Below are positions 8,672-18,041 of a stretch of DNA of 54,463 nucleotides, one piece after another. Position 1 is the first letter of the stretch, and each line of letters opens with the position of its first letter. Under the pieces are notes generated by a model. That model made no database searches and was not told where the DNA came from. It saw nothing but the letters and a program-made list of their open reading frames with translations. Source of the stretch: Isoptericola sp. BMS4 (GTDB lineage Bacteria > Actinomycetota > Actinomycetes > Actinomycetales > Cellulomonadaceae); contig NZ_SIRP01000001.1 in assembly GCF_011634835.1 (NCBI RefSeq), positions 3,546,768 to 3,601,230 of the forward strand. The letters run 5' to 3'. A program made the translations under genes and the position numbers.

Positions 8672-9675
8672 AGGTGGACTCCCTGGCGTCGGACGGCGGC
8701 CGCCCGGTCGTGGCCGATCCGGGCGGCCTGGGCGACGACGACGTCCCGGTCGAACCGGGACACGAGCGCGTTGGCCCGTGTGACCATCTGCGCCCGCACG
8801 TCGTCCGGATAGGCGCCGCGACGCCGCACGTGATGGTGGAGCACCACCAGCACGTCGCGCAGGGCCTTGGGCTCGTACTCGGGCAGGCCGGCGGCACGCA
8901 GCCGGTCGAGGACGGCGTCGTACGCGGCGAGGAACCCGAGCTGCCGGGCGTCGCCGATGTCGGTGAGGGACCCGGCCACCTGCCGCCGGTACACGTACCC
9001 CGGGGAGTCGGCGACCGCGTACGCGCTGGTCCCGAGGAGCAGGCGCCACGCCCACTCCCGGTCCTCCGCCGTCGGCAGGTCCTCGTCGAAGACCGCCAGC
9101 CCGTCGTCCACGACCCGGCGGGACAGGAACCGGCTGGAGACCTGCACGTAGTTGACCAGCGTGCTGCGGGTGGTCGGCATGATGCCCGTGCGCGGGTCGA
9201 GCACCGCCTCGCGGCGCGGCTCGGGGGCCCGCACGACCCGCCGGTCCCTGCCCCGGGCCCGCACCTGGTCGCAGACGAGGAAGTCCACGCCGCCGGCGCT
9301 GCCCGCGTGCCGGTCCGCGCTGCGCAGCATGGCCGCGAGGTGGCCCGGGTAGAACCAGTCGTCGGGGTCGAGGAACGTCACCCACCGGCCGGTGGCGCGG
9401 CGCACCCCGTGGTTGCGCGCCGCGGAGACGCCGCGCGGCACGGGGTGCCGCGCGACGTCCAGCCGGGCCAGGCGGGAGCCGGCGTCCTCGAGCGCCTCGG
9501 CGGTGTCGTCCACCGAGCCGTCGTCGACGACGACGACCTCGAGGTCGTCACCGAGGTCGCCGCCCCCGGGGCCCTGGCGCGCCAGGCTGCCGAACGCGTC
9601 GGGCAGGTGCGCGGCCGCGTCCCGGGCGGGGACCACGACCGACACCGCCGGCCGCCTGGGTCGCCTGTCCAGCAT
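8668..9675 (-). CDS. GT2 family glycosyltransferase
   Basis: A 335-residue soluble GT2 enzyme: VSVVVPARDAAAHLPDAFGSL at the N-terminus, VVVDDGSVDDT, a VSAARNHGVRRATG segment and the metal-binding FLDPDDWFYP, with TAEDREWAWRLL supplying the candidate catalytic base. No membrane segments. It likely adds one sugar to a lipid-linked or polymer acceptor in the cytoplasm. ATG 9675 lies 10 bases after the fusion gene stop, and its own stop overlaps the polysialyltransferase-like gene, so it sits inside one operon. Donor sugar unknown. Confidence 0.8.
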   Translation of the reverse strand: MLDRRPRRPAVSVVVPARDAAAHLPDAFGSLARQGPGGGDLGDDLEVVVVDDGSVDDTAEALEDAGSRLARLDVARHPVPRGVSAARNHGVRRATGRWVTFLDPDDWFYPGHLAAMLRSADRHAGSAGGVDFLVCDQVRARGRDRRVVRAPEPRREAVLDPRTGIMPTTRSTLVNYVQVSSRFLSRRVVDDGLAVFDEDLPTAEDREWAWRLLLGTSAYAVADSPGYVYRRQVAGSLTDIGDARQLGFLAAYDAVLDRLRAAGLPEYEPKALRDVLVVLHHHVRRRGAYPDDVRAQMVTRANALVSRFDRDVVVAQAARIGHDRAAAVRRQGVHL

Positions 9676-9685
9676 CCGCGGTCCG

Positions 9686-11806
9686 TCAGGCGTCGACGCG
9701 GCGCAGGCGCGACATCGGCGCGAGCTCGCCCGGCATGACCCGCTTCTCGCCGTCGCCCAGGGCGTCCTGGAGGATCCGGATGTCGCGCACGAGGTTCGTC
9801 AGGCCCTTCGGCTCGAGCGAGGCGGCATGGTCGGAGCCCCACATCGCCCGGTCCAGGGTGATGTGGCGCTCGACGGCGACGGCGCCGAGCGCGACCGCGG
9901 CCAGCGAGATCTGCAGGCCCGTCTCGTGGCCCGAGTAGCCGACGGGCACGCCGTACCGCTCCTGCAGCGTGCCGATCGTGCGCAGGTTGGCCTCCTCGGG
10001 AGGCAGCGGGTACGTCGAGGTGGAGTGCAGGATCACCAGGTCGTCGGTGCCGAGGATCCCCACGGCCGCGTCGATCTGCTCCAGCGTCGACATGCCGGTC
10101 GACAGGATCATCGGCTTGCCGGTGTCCGCGAGCGCCCGCAGCAGCTCGTGGTCGGTCACCGACGCCGACGCGATCTTGTGCGTGGGCACGCCGAACTCCT
10201 CGAGGAACGCCACCGAGGGCGCGTCCCACGGGGACGCGAACCACTGGATGCCCCGGGACTTCGCGTACTGGTCGATCTCGGTGTACTGCTCGTGCTCGAA
10301 CTCGACCTTGTACTTGTACTCCAGGTAGGTCATCTCGCCCCAGGGCGTCTGGCGGATCTTGTCCCGCTGGTCCTTGGGGGTGCTGATCTCCGGGGTGCGC
10401 TTCTGGAACTTCACCGCCTGGCAGCCGGCCTCGGCCGCGACGTCGATGAGCTTCTTGGCGTTCTCGACGTCGCCGTTGTGGTTGATGCCGATCTCGCCGA
10501 TGACGTACACGGGCCGGCCGGCGCCGACCTCGTGGTCGCCGATCTGCACGGTCGCGGGGGTCTCGTTCGTCGCGGTCATGGGGATGTCCTTTCGGGTGAC
10601 GGGGCGTGCGGGCGGGCCCGCGGGGTCGGCGCGACGGGCCGCGAGGACGCGGTCGCACGCTTCTCGGACGGCGCCGTGGCCGCCCGGGCGGGCCAGGACG
10701 ACGCGCGCGGCGTCCTGCACCTGCGGGTGGGCGTCGGCGGTGGCCACGGGCCAGCCGACGAGGGTCAGGGCGGGAAGGTCGTTGACGTCGTTGCCGACGT
10801 ACGCCACCCGCGCGGGGTCGAGGTCGTTCTCGGCGCACCAGTCGCGCAGCGCGGTCGCCTTGTCGTCGACGCCGTGCCGCACGTCGACGCCGAGCTTGCG
10901 GCCGCGGGCCGCGACGACGGGGTTGGTCTCGGTCGACAGGATGAGCATCGGCACGCCGGCGCGGCGCAGCAGGGCCACGCCCATGCCGTCGCCGCGGTGC
11001 ACGCGCACGCTCTCCGTCCCGTCCTGGCTGACGTAGGCGGCGTCGTCGGTGTGCACGCCGTCGAAGTCGGTGACGAGGGCGTCGGCGTCGATCGGCGCGT
11101 CGGCCGCCGTCGTCGCCGCCGGACGCGCGAGCTCCTGGGCGAGCCACAGGTCGCGCGGCTCGTCGATCTCCAGCGCCCGGTCCGGGTCGACGGGCTGCAG
11201 CCCCACGGAGCCGAAGAACCGGGTACCGGCGTCCCGCAGCCCGGCCGTGCGCATCACGTAGAAGGCGCCGGTCTCGCGGAAGTGCGGGGCGCGGTCCTGG
11301 CGGCGGGGGCGGTGGTCGGTGGTGTGGCCGACGGGCGAGGGGACGTCGCCGTCGAGGCGCCACTGGAAGTCGTGGGTGGGCGCGACCGCGACGACGACGT
11401 CGTGCTCCCCGGCGGCCACGCGGCGCACGGCGGCGTCGAGGTCGTCCGGATCGATGAAGGGGGACGTCGCCTGCAGCAGCACGGTGACCGCCGGCTCGGG
11501 GCCGCCGTCGGCCACGGCGTCCACGGCGTGCAGGACGGCGGACTCCGAGCTGGCGGTGGCCCCGGCGATGGCGGCTGGCCGCTCGACGACGCGGGCGCCG
11601 GCCGCGGCGGCCTCGCCGGCGATGTCGGGGTGGTCCGTGGAGACCGCGACCTCGGTGACCGAGGGCGCGGCGAGCGCGGCGGCCACGGCGCGGGCCACGA
11701 GCGTGGTGCCCCCGACCCGCTGGAGGTTCTTGAGCGGGATCCCGGCGGAACCTCCGCGAGCGGGGATTACGACCAGCGCGCCACCACTCGAGTGGATGTC
11801 GTTCAT
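9686..11806 (-). CDS. NeuA-like CMP-nonulosonate synthetase / KdsC-like HAD phosphatase / NeuB-like synthase fusion
   Basis: One uninterrupted 706-codon frame with three enzymes. Residues 10-230 are a CMP-acylneuraminate synthetase (IPARGGSAGIPLKN, LQATSPFIDPDD, ETGAFYV). Residues 240-390 are a KdsC-like HAD phosphatase (TDFDGV with D247 and D249; VGNDVNDLPAL). Residues 410-706 are a NeuB-type synthase (VIGEIGINHNGD, AVKFQKR, ILSTGMSTL, GYSGHE, ERHITLD) without the C-terminal SAF domain. No stop separates them, but NeuB's first Met (10579) has an AAAGGA site 8 nt upstream, so it might also be made alone. Synthase, phosphatase and CMP-transferase together give a CMP-nonulosonate from a 6-phosphorylated sugar plus PEP. 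With manA divergent and no NeuC-like gene, Kdn is a better guess than Neu5Ac. Start ATG 11806 follows a leaderless -10. Confidence 0.85.
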   Translation of the reverse strand: MNDIHSSGGALVVIPARGGSAGIPLKNLQRVGGTTLVARAVAAALAAPSVTEVAVSTDHPDIAGEAAAAGARVVERPAAIAGATASSESAVLHAVDAVADGGPEPAVTVLLQATSPFIDPDDLDAAVRRVAAGEHDVVVAVAPTHDFQWRLDGDVPSPVGHTTDHRPRRQDRAPHFRETGAFYVMRTAGLRDAGTRFFGSVGLQPVDPDRALEIDEPRDLWLAQELARPAATTAADAPIDADALVTDFDGVHTDDAAYVSQDGTESVRVHRGDGMGVALLRRAGVPMLILSTETNPVVAARGRKLGVDVRHGVDDKATALRDWCAENDLDPARVAYVGNDVNDLPALTLVGWPVATADAHPQVQDAARVVLARPGGHGAVREACDRVLAARRADPAGPPARPVTRKDIPMTATNETPATVQIGDHEVGAGRPVYVIGEIGINHNGDVENAKKLIDVAAEAGCQAVKFQKRTPEISTPKDQRDKIRQTPWGEMTYLEYKYKVEFEHEQYTEIDQYAKSRGIQWFASPWDAPSVAFLEEFGVPTHKIASASVTDHELLRALADTGKPMILSTGMSTLEQIDAAVGILGTDDLVILHSTSTYPLPPEEANLRTIGTLQERYGVPVGYSGHETGLQISLAAVALGAVAVERHITLDRAMWGSDHAASLEPKGLTNLVRDIRILQDALGDGEKRVMPGELAPMSRLRRVDA

Positions 11807-12127
11807 GGGGCTGACACTAAGAGCCCGACACGACGAACCCGACGCCGTTGCGGTAACTGCGGGAGAACATTCGACTGCGGCCCGGTGAACATTCTTCGAC
11901 ACCCTCGCCGGATGGTCCCGTCGACCATTGTTCGTGCCCTTTGATGGTGCTGTCGGACGGTGCCGAACGCGCCGGACGGCGACCCCGACGACCCGCTCGA
12001 CCGGCCCGCACCCGACACCGTCGCCGCGCGCGACATGTCGTTCCGCTCCTCGCCGGAACCACTCTGACGAATGGCGCCCCCGGCCACACCGGAGTACACC
12101 GAGAAATGTCGACGACAAGGCGATGAC
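11807..12127. other. Divergent intergenic region with GAACATTC repeats
   Basis: This 321-bp gap separates the nonulosonate operon from manA. No gene is seen. It is less GC-rich than its flanks near 11850-11950. The octamer GAACATTC occurs at 11865-11872 and 11887-11894, 22 bp apart (about two helical turns), and once more at 12136-12143 inside the first codons of manA. These may be operator sites; the regulator is unknown. Confidence 0.4.
11814..11819 (-). promoter_or_regulatory. Leaderless-type -10 (TAGTGT) for the nonulosonate operon
   Basis: TAGTGT on the minus strand ends 7 nt before ATG 11806, and no ribosome site is visible. It probably drives the fusion gene, GT2, polysialyltransferase-like and second GT2 genes as one transcript. 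Confidence 0.5.
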
Positions 12128-13375
12128 ATGACGATGAACATTCGGCAAACTTCGCGCACGGGCCTGGTCCACCGGCTCGACAACCCGGTGCGCGACTACG
12201 ACTGGGGATCACCCACGCTCATCCCCGAGCTGCTCGGCCGCGCGCCCGACGGCCGACCGGCCGCGGAGCTGTGGCTCGGCGCCCACCCGGGCGCGCCGTC
12301 GGGGCTGCGGGGGGCCGGGGGGCGCTCGCTCGCCGAGCTCGTGCAGGCGGACCCCGGCACGGTGCTCGGCACCCGCGTGTCGGACCGGTTCGGCCCCCGC
12401 CTGCCGTTCCTGCTCAAGGTGCTCGCCGCGGAGCGGGCGCTGTCCCTGCAGGTGCACCCGCGCCCCCACCTGGCGCGCGCCGGGTACCACCGGGAGACGC
12501 GGGCCGGCCTGCCCGCCGGGGACCCCCGCCGCTCGTTCCACGACGAGCAGCACAAGCCGGAGATGATCGTCGCGCTGAGCACGTTCGAGGCGCTCGCCGG
12601 GTTCCGCAGCCCGCGGTCCGTGCGCGCCCTGCTCGACGGCCTCGGCGGCAGGCTCGTGGACGACCTCCGCACGATCCTGGACGGCACCTCGTCGACGGCG
12701 GGCGTGCGGGCCGCGACCGAGCGCCTGGTCGCCGCCCGCACCTCGCCCACCTGCGCCGCCGACGTCGCCGAGGCCGTCGCCTCGGTCGCCGCGCGGCACG
12801 CCGACCCGGCCCGGCCGGCCGCCACCGCGCGGGCCGACGCGACCGTGCTGACCCTCGCGGAGCAGCACCCCGGCGACCCCGGCGCGCTGGTCTCCCTGCT
12901 GCTCAACCGCGTCACGCTGGAGCCGGGCGAGGCGATGTTCGTCCCGGCGGGCGAGGTGCACGCCTACCTCTCCGGCCTCGGCGTCGAGATCATGGCGGCG
13001 TCGGACAACGTGCTGCGCGCCGGGCTGACCACCAAGCACGTCGACGCCGGCGCACTGCTGGAGTGCGCCTCGTTCGCGCCCCGCCCGCCCGCGCGGCCCG
13101 AGACGACCGTGACCGGCGCCGACAGCGTCGTGACCACCTACCGGGCCCCCGTCGACGAGTTCGCGCTGACGTTCGCCGACGTCGTCGACGGCGACCCTGT
13201 GGGGCTCGCCGCGAGCGGGCCGCGGATCGTCCTGGCCCTGGACGGCGAGGCGCGGCTGCTCACCGCCGCCGGGGACGTCACGCTGCGCCGCGGCGAGTCG
13301 TGCGTCGTCCCCGACGCCGCCGGGGCGCTGACGGTGGACGGCACCGCGCACGTCGTCTGCGCCTGGGTGCCCTGA
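12128..13375 (+). CDS. manA: Mannose-6-phosphate isomerase, class I (copy 1)
   Basis: A 415-residue type I phosphomannose isomerase that interconverts fructose 6-phosphate and mannose 6-phosphate. The expected zinc ligands are in place: Q108 and H110 (SLQVHP), E145 (HKPE) and H278 (GEVHAYL). The start ATG 12128 is preferred because AAGG lies upstream and the N-terminus matches the family; an in-frame ATG at 12071 would add 19 residues. It is divergent from the CMP-nonulosonate fusion, so it may feed mannose 6-phosphate to the NeuB-like domain. A second homologue is at 28352, where manB is also found. It converges with the dehydrogenase gene with only one base between the stops. Confidence 0.9.
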   Translation: MTMNIRQTSRTGLVHRLDNPVRDYDWGSPTLIPELLGRAPDGRPAAELWLGAHPGAPSGLRGAGGRSLAELVQADPGTVLGTRVSDRFGPRLPFLLKVLAAERALSLQVHPRPHLARAGYHRETRAGLPAGDPRRSFHDEQHKPEMIVALSTFEALAGFRSPRSVRALLDGLGGRLVDDLRTILDGTSSTAGVRAATERLVAARTSPTCAADVAEAVASVAARHADPARPAATARADATVLTLAEQHPGDPGALVSLLLNRVTLEPGEAMFVPAGEVHAYLSGLGVEIMAASDNVLRAGLTTKHVDAGALLECASFAPRPPARPETTVTGADSVVTTYRAPVDEFALTFADVVDGDPVGLAASGPRIVLALDGEARLLTAAGDVTLRRGESCVVPDAAGALTVDGTAHVVCAWVP

Positions 13376-13376
13376 G

Positions 13377-14483
13377 CTACGCGACCGGGACGGCCGTCGG
13401 CGCCGCGCCCGCCGGCGGTGCCACCGGTGCCGGGACTGCCGCGAGCCGGTCCGCGGCGAGACCGTCGGCCGCCTCCAGCGGGGTGACGCCCCGGCGCTCC
13501 GCGGCGTCGAAGACGCCGCGGACGGTGTCCCCGACGCCCGCGACGCGGGCCATGATCTCGTCGTGCGTGCCGAGGCGCTTCGACTCCAGGTCGAGGTAGA
13601 TGACACCGCCGGCGTTCACGACGAAGTCGGGGGCATAGAGGATCCCCCGGGCGGCGAGCCTGGCCGCGCCGTCGTGGTCCGCCAGCGGGTTGTTCGCCGG
13701 GCCGCACACCGCCGCGGCGGCGAGCGTGTCGATCACCTCTCCGGTGAGGACGCCGCCCACGCCGGCGGGGGCGAAGACGTCCGCGGGCACGAGGTGCTCC
13801 GTGCCGGGCTCCACCCAGGTCGCGCCGAGCTCGCGGGCGAGCCCCTGCTTCGCCGGGTCGATGTCCGTGACTGTCAGCCGGGCGCCCGCCCGGTGCAGCC
13901 GGGCCGCGAGCTGGCCGCCCACGTGCCCGAGGCCGGCGACCACGACGTGCCGGCCCGCCAGGTCCGGGGAGCCCGTGACGCGTTCGAGCGTGGCCCGGAT
14001 CGACTCGAGCACGCCGAGACTCGTGGCGCCCGAGGGGTCGCCCGCTCCCCCGGCGCCCGTCGGCAGGCCCACAACGTGCTCGGTGCGCTCCCGCACGACG
14101 AGCATGTCCGCCGTGCCGCTGCCGACGTCCTCCGCGGTGCGGTACAGCCCGCCCAGGAGGTCCACGGCGTCGCCGAGGTCGAGGAACGCGGCGCGCCGCC
14201 GGTCGCCGTCGAGCCGCGTGCCGGGCTCCAGCGCGATCACCGACTTGCCACCACCGGAGTCCAGCCCGGCGACCGCGTTCTTGCGCGTCATGGCGGCGGA
14301 GAGGCGCAGCGCGTCACCCAGGGCGTCGCCCCAGCGGGGATAGGTCCAGACCCGGGCGCCGCCGATCGCGGAGCCGAGGGCGGACGAGTGGAGCGCGACG
14401 ACGACGACCAGGCCGCTGCGCCGCCCCGTCACCACCTCCACGCGCTCGTGGTCGTATGCGGGCAGGGGCAGTGCGGTGGTCAT
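13377..14483 (-). CDS. Glu/Leu/Phe/Val dehydrogenase family protein (leucine/valine dehydrogenase type)
   Basis: A 368-residue NAD-dependent amino acid dehydrogenase. It has the catalytic lysine motif AVAGLDSGGGKSVI near residues 75-88 and a Rossmann domain with VVVAGLGHVGGQL. The length fits leucine/valine dehydrogenases rather than the longer glutamate enzymes. It would oxidatively deaminate branched-chain amino acids to 2-oxo acids, which actinobacteria use as branched fatty-acid primers. Start ATG 14483 has AGAGG 7 nt upstream; a TTG two codons earlier is less likely. It stands alone as a transcription unit, convergent with manA. Substrate preference cannot be read from sequence by eye. 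Confidence 0.85.
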   Translation of the reverse strand: MTTALPLPAYDHERVEVVTGRRSGLVVVVALHSSALGSAIGGARVWTYPRWGDALGDALRLSAAMTRKNAVAGLDSGGGKSVIALEPGTRLDGDRRRAAFLDLGDAVDLLGGLYRTAEDVGSGTADMLVVRERTEHVVGLPTGAGGAGDPSGATSLGVLESIRATLERVTGSPDLAGRHVVVAGLGHVGGQLAARLHRAGARLTVTDIDPAKQGLARELGATWVEPGTEHLVPADVFAPAGVGGVLTGEVIDTLAAAAVCGPANNPLADHDGAARLAARGILYAPDFVVNAGGVIYLDLESKRLGTHDEIMARVAGVGDTVRGVFDAAERRGVTPLEAADGLAADRLAAVPAPVAPPAGAAPTAVPVA

Positions 14484-14755
14484 CGTCAACCTCTTCGTCG
14501 GTGGCCTCGTGAGCCACGGGGACCGTGCCGGGCCGCGGGGTGAGCGGCCTCACGTCCCATCCTGCCCCCGACCGCGGCCGGCAGGCCCCCACACGTGCGG
14601 GGTGGCGCCGACACGCGCGGGGTCGTCCAGCGTTTGCACAGGTCACCCGGGGAGCCGTTACCGTACCGTGACCTTCCTCGATCGGCCGCCGCCCACCCCG
14701 GCACCGACCCGGCAGGACGGCGTCCCCGACCCCGGCACCGGATACGTGATCGCGC
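14484..14755. other. Divergent intergenic region before the acyltransferase
   Basis: The 272-bp gap holds no convincing gene. A TTGCAC (14633-14638) followed by TACCGT hexamers about 19 bases on could form a promoter for the acyltransferase, but the spacing is poor. A small inverted repeat around gtgagcggcctcac is present near 14540-14560. Confidence 0.3.
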
Positions 14756-16856
14756 ATGTCCTCCGTCTCCGCGGCGCCCCCCGGCGCACCGCCCCACCGA
14801 CGGCCAGCCGCGCGCACTCCGCGGCGAGATCCAGGCCCTGCGCGCGCTCGCCGTCGCGCTCGTGGTCCTCTTCCACCTCTGGCCCGGCCGCGTCCCGGGC
14901 GGCTACGTCGGCGTCGACGTCTTCTTCGTGATCTCCGGTTTCCTCATCACCGGCCACCTGCTGCGCGAGGCCGAGTCCACCGGCGGTGTCCGGCTCGGCC
15001 GGTTCTGGGCCCGGCGGGCCCGGCGGCTGCTGCCCGCCGCCTACCTCGTCGTCGCCGTCACGGTCGCCGCGACCCTGCTGGTCGCCCCGCCCGCCCTGTG
15101 GCAGCAGTGGTTCCGCGAGATCCTCGGCGCCACGCTCTACGCGGAGAACTGGGTGCTCGCCGCCGACGCCGTCGACTACCTGGCCGCCGAGGCCGACCCC
15201 TCGCCGGTGCAGCACTACTGGTCGCTGTCGACGGAGGAGCAGTTCTACCTGGTGTGGCCGCTGCTCGTGCTCGCCTCCGCCGCCGTCGCGGTCCGCGTCC
15301 GCCGCTCCACGCGCGCGACCACCGGCGTCGTCCTCGCGACGGCGACCCTCGCCTCGTTCGCGTACTCCCTGTGGCTCACGGTGGAGAACCCGGCGCCGGC
15401 GTACTTCGTGACGCCGACGCGCGCCTGGCAGTTCGGCGCGGGCGCGCTGCTCGCCCTCCTGCTCGCCCGCCCGGACCGCCGGCCGGTCCTCGGCGACGGC
15501 GTCCGCACGGCGGTGAGCTGGTCCGGCCTCACCGCGATCCTGGCGTGCGCGCTGCTCTACGACGCCGGCACGCCCTTCCCGGGCACGGCCGCGCTCGGTC
15601 CCGTGCTCGCCGCCGCGGCCGTGATCTGGGCGGGGACGCCGGCCGGACGCCTCTCCCCCGCGCCGCTGCTCGGGTGGCGACCTGTCCGGTACACGGCCGG
15701 CATCTCGTACTCGCTCTACCTGTGGCACTGGCCCGTCATCGTGTTCGCGCCCTTCGCGCTCGGCCATGATCCAGGCCTGGTCGAGCGGGTGCTCCTGCTC
15801 GCAGGCGCCGTCCTGCTGTCGGCGCTCACCAAGCGCTACGTCGAGGACCCGGTCCGCTTCGCCCGGCGCTGGGACCTGCACCGCACGCGCAGGGTGCTCG
15901 GCCTCACGGCCGCCAGCACCGTCGTCCTCGCCCTCGCCGCGGGCTGCGGCCTCGGCGTGGCGAAGCACCGGGTCGCGGAGCAGGAGCAGATCGCGCGGCA
16001 GGTCGCCACCGATCCGCCCGACTGCCTCGGCGCCGCCGCGATGGACCCCGAGGACCCCTGCCACAACCCCGACCTCGACGGCCTCCTCGTCCCCGCGCCG
16101 GAAGCGACCGAGGACGACGTCGCCGAGCACCCGGAGTGCTGGGTCGACGTCTACGAGAGCGACCTGCGCGACTGCAGCTTCGGCCCGGTCGACGATCCGG
16201 ACGTCCCGCACGTCGCCCTCGTGGGCGACTCCCACGCCCGCGCCATGCTGCCGGCGTTCCTCGAGCTCGCGCGGCAGGGCCGGATCAGCCTGACCGCGCA
16301 CCTCAAGTCGGGGTGCGCCTGGACGACCGGCGCGGTGAGCACCGGGGACGAGAAGCGCGCCGACACCTGCGAGGAGTGGAAGGGCCGGCTCCAGCCGTGG
16401 CTGGAGGAGCACACCGCTGACACCGACGTCGTCGTGACGACCGCCTACCTCAAGATGATCTCCGGCGACGCCGACCGGAAGACCGGCGAGATGGCCGCGG
16501 CCTGGCGCCCCGTCACCGAGGCCGGCGTGCCGGTCGTCGCGCTGTCCGACAACCCGTGGCACGACTTCCAGCCGTCCCGGTGCCTGGAGGAGGAGTCGTC
16601 CGTGCGGCCCGACAGCTGCGATGTCTCGACGGCCGAGGCCTTCCCCTTCGACGACACGTTCAAGGCGGCCGCCGAGGCCGTGGACGGCGCCACGTACGTG
16701 GACATGACGCGGTACTACTGCGCCGACGGCCGCTGCCCGTCGGTCATCGGCGGCGTCAACGTCTACCGGGACTCCAGCCACCTCACGACGACGTTCACCC
16801 GGACGCTGACCCCGTACCTCCTGCGCGAGCTGCGGACCGCGGGAGTCCTGGAGTGA
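14756..16856 (+). CDS. OafA/YrhL-type O-acyltransferase with C-terminal SGNH domain; apparent 5' frameshift
   Basis: From about 14815 to 16856 the sequence encodes an acyltransferase-3 protein (GEIQALRALAVALVVLFHLWPG, GGYVGVDVFFVISGFL, YWSLSTEEQFYLVWPLL, about ten membrane helices) followed by an SGNH-like domain (VALVGDSHARAM, late DSSHLT). Such proteins O-acetylate surface polysaccharide or peptidoglycan. In this frame the only start is a GTG at 14595, which gives an 86-residue unnatural leader. ATG 14756 is in another frame and runs MSSVSAAPP; dropping one C from the C6 run at 14777-14782 joins it to the rest as a normal 699-residue protein. This may be a sequencing error, a true lesion or phase variation. 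It converges with glf. Confidence 0.75.
14777..14782 (+). repeat. C6 homopolymer at the apparent frameshift
   Basis: Six consecutive cytosines between the ATG at 14756 and the coding body of the acyltransferase. One base fewer would restore the reading frame. The tract is short for classical slip-strand phase variation. Confidence 0.45.
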
Positions 16857-16865
16857 CCGTGCGGG

Positions 16866-18041
<1,176 letters not shown>

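Noticed and set aside
10577-10585. Separate neuB gene as the only product
   Set aside because: No stop codon ends the upstream phosphatase domain, so the fused frame must be translated. A separate NeuB is only an additional possibility.
14595-14755. Acyltransferase starting at GTG 14595 with an 86-residue leader
   Set aside because: The leader is Arg/Pro-rich, lacks homology-like features and covers the promoter gap. A one-base change in the C6 run gives a natural start at 14756.
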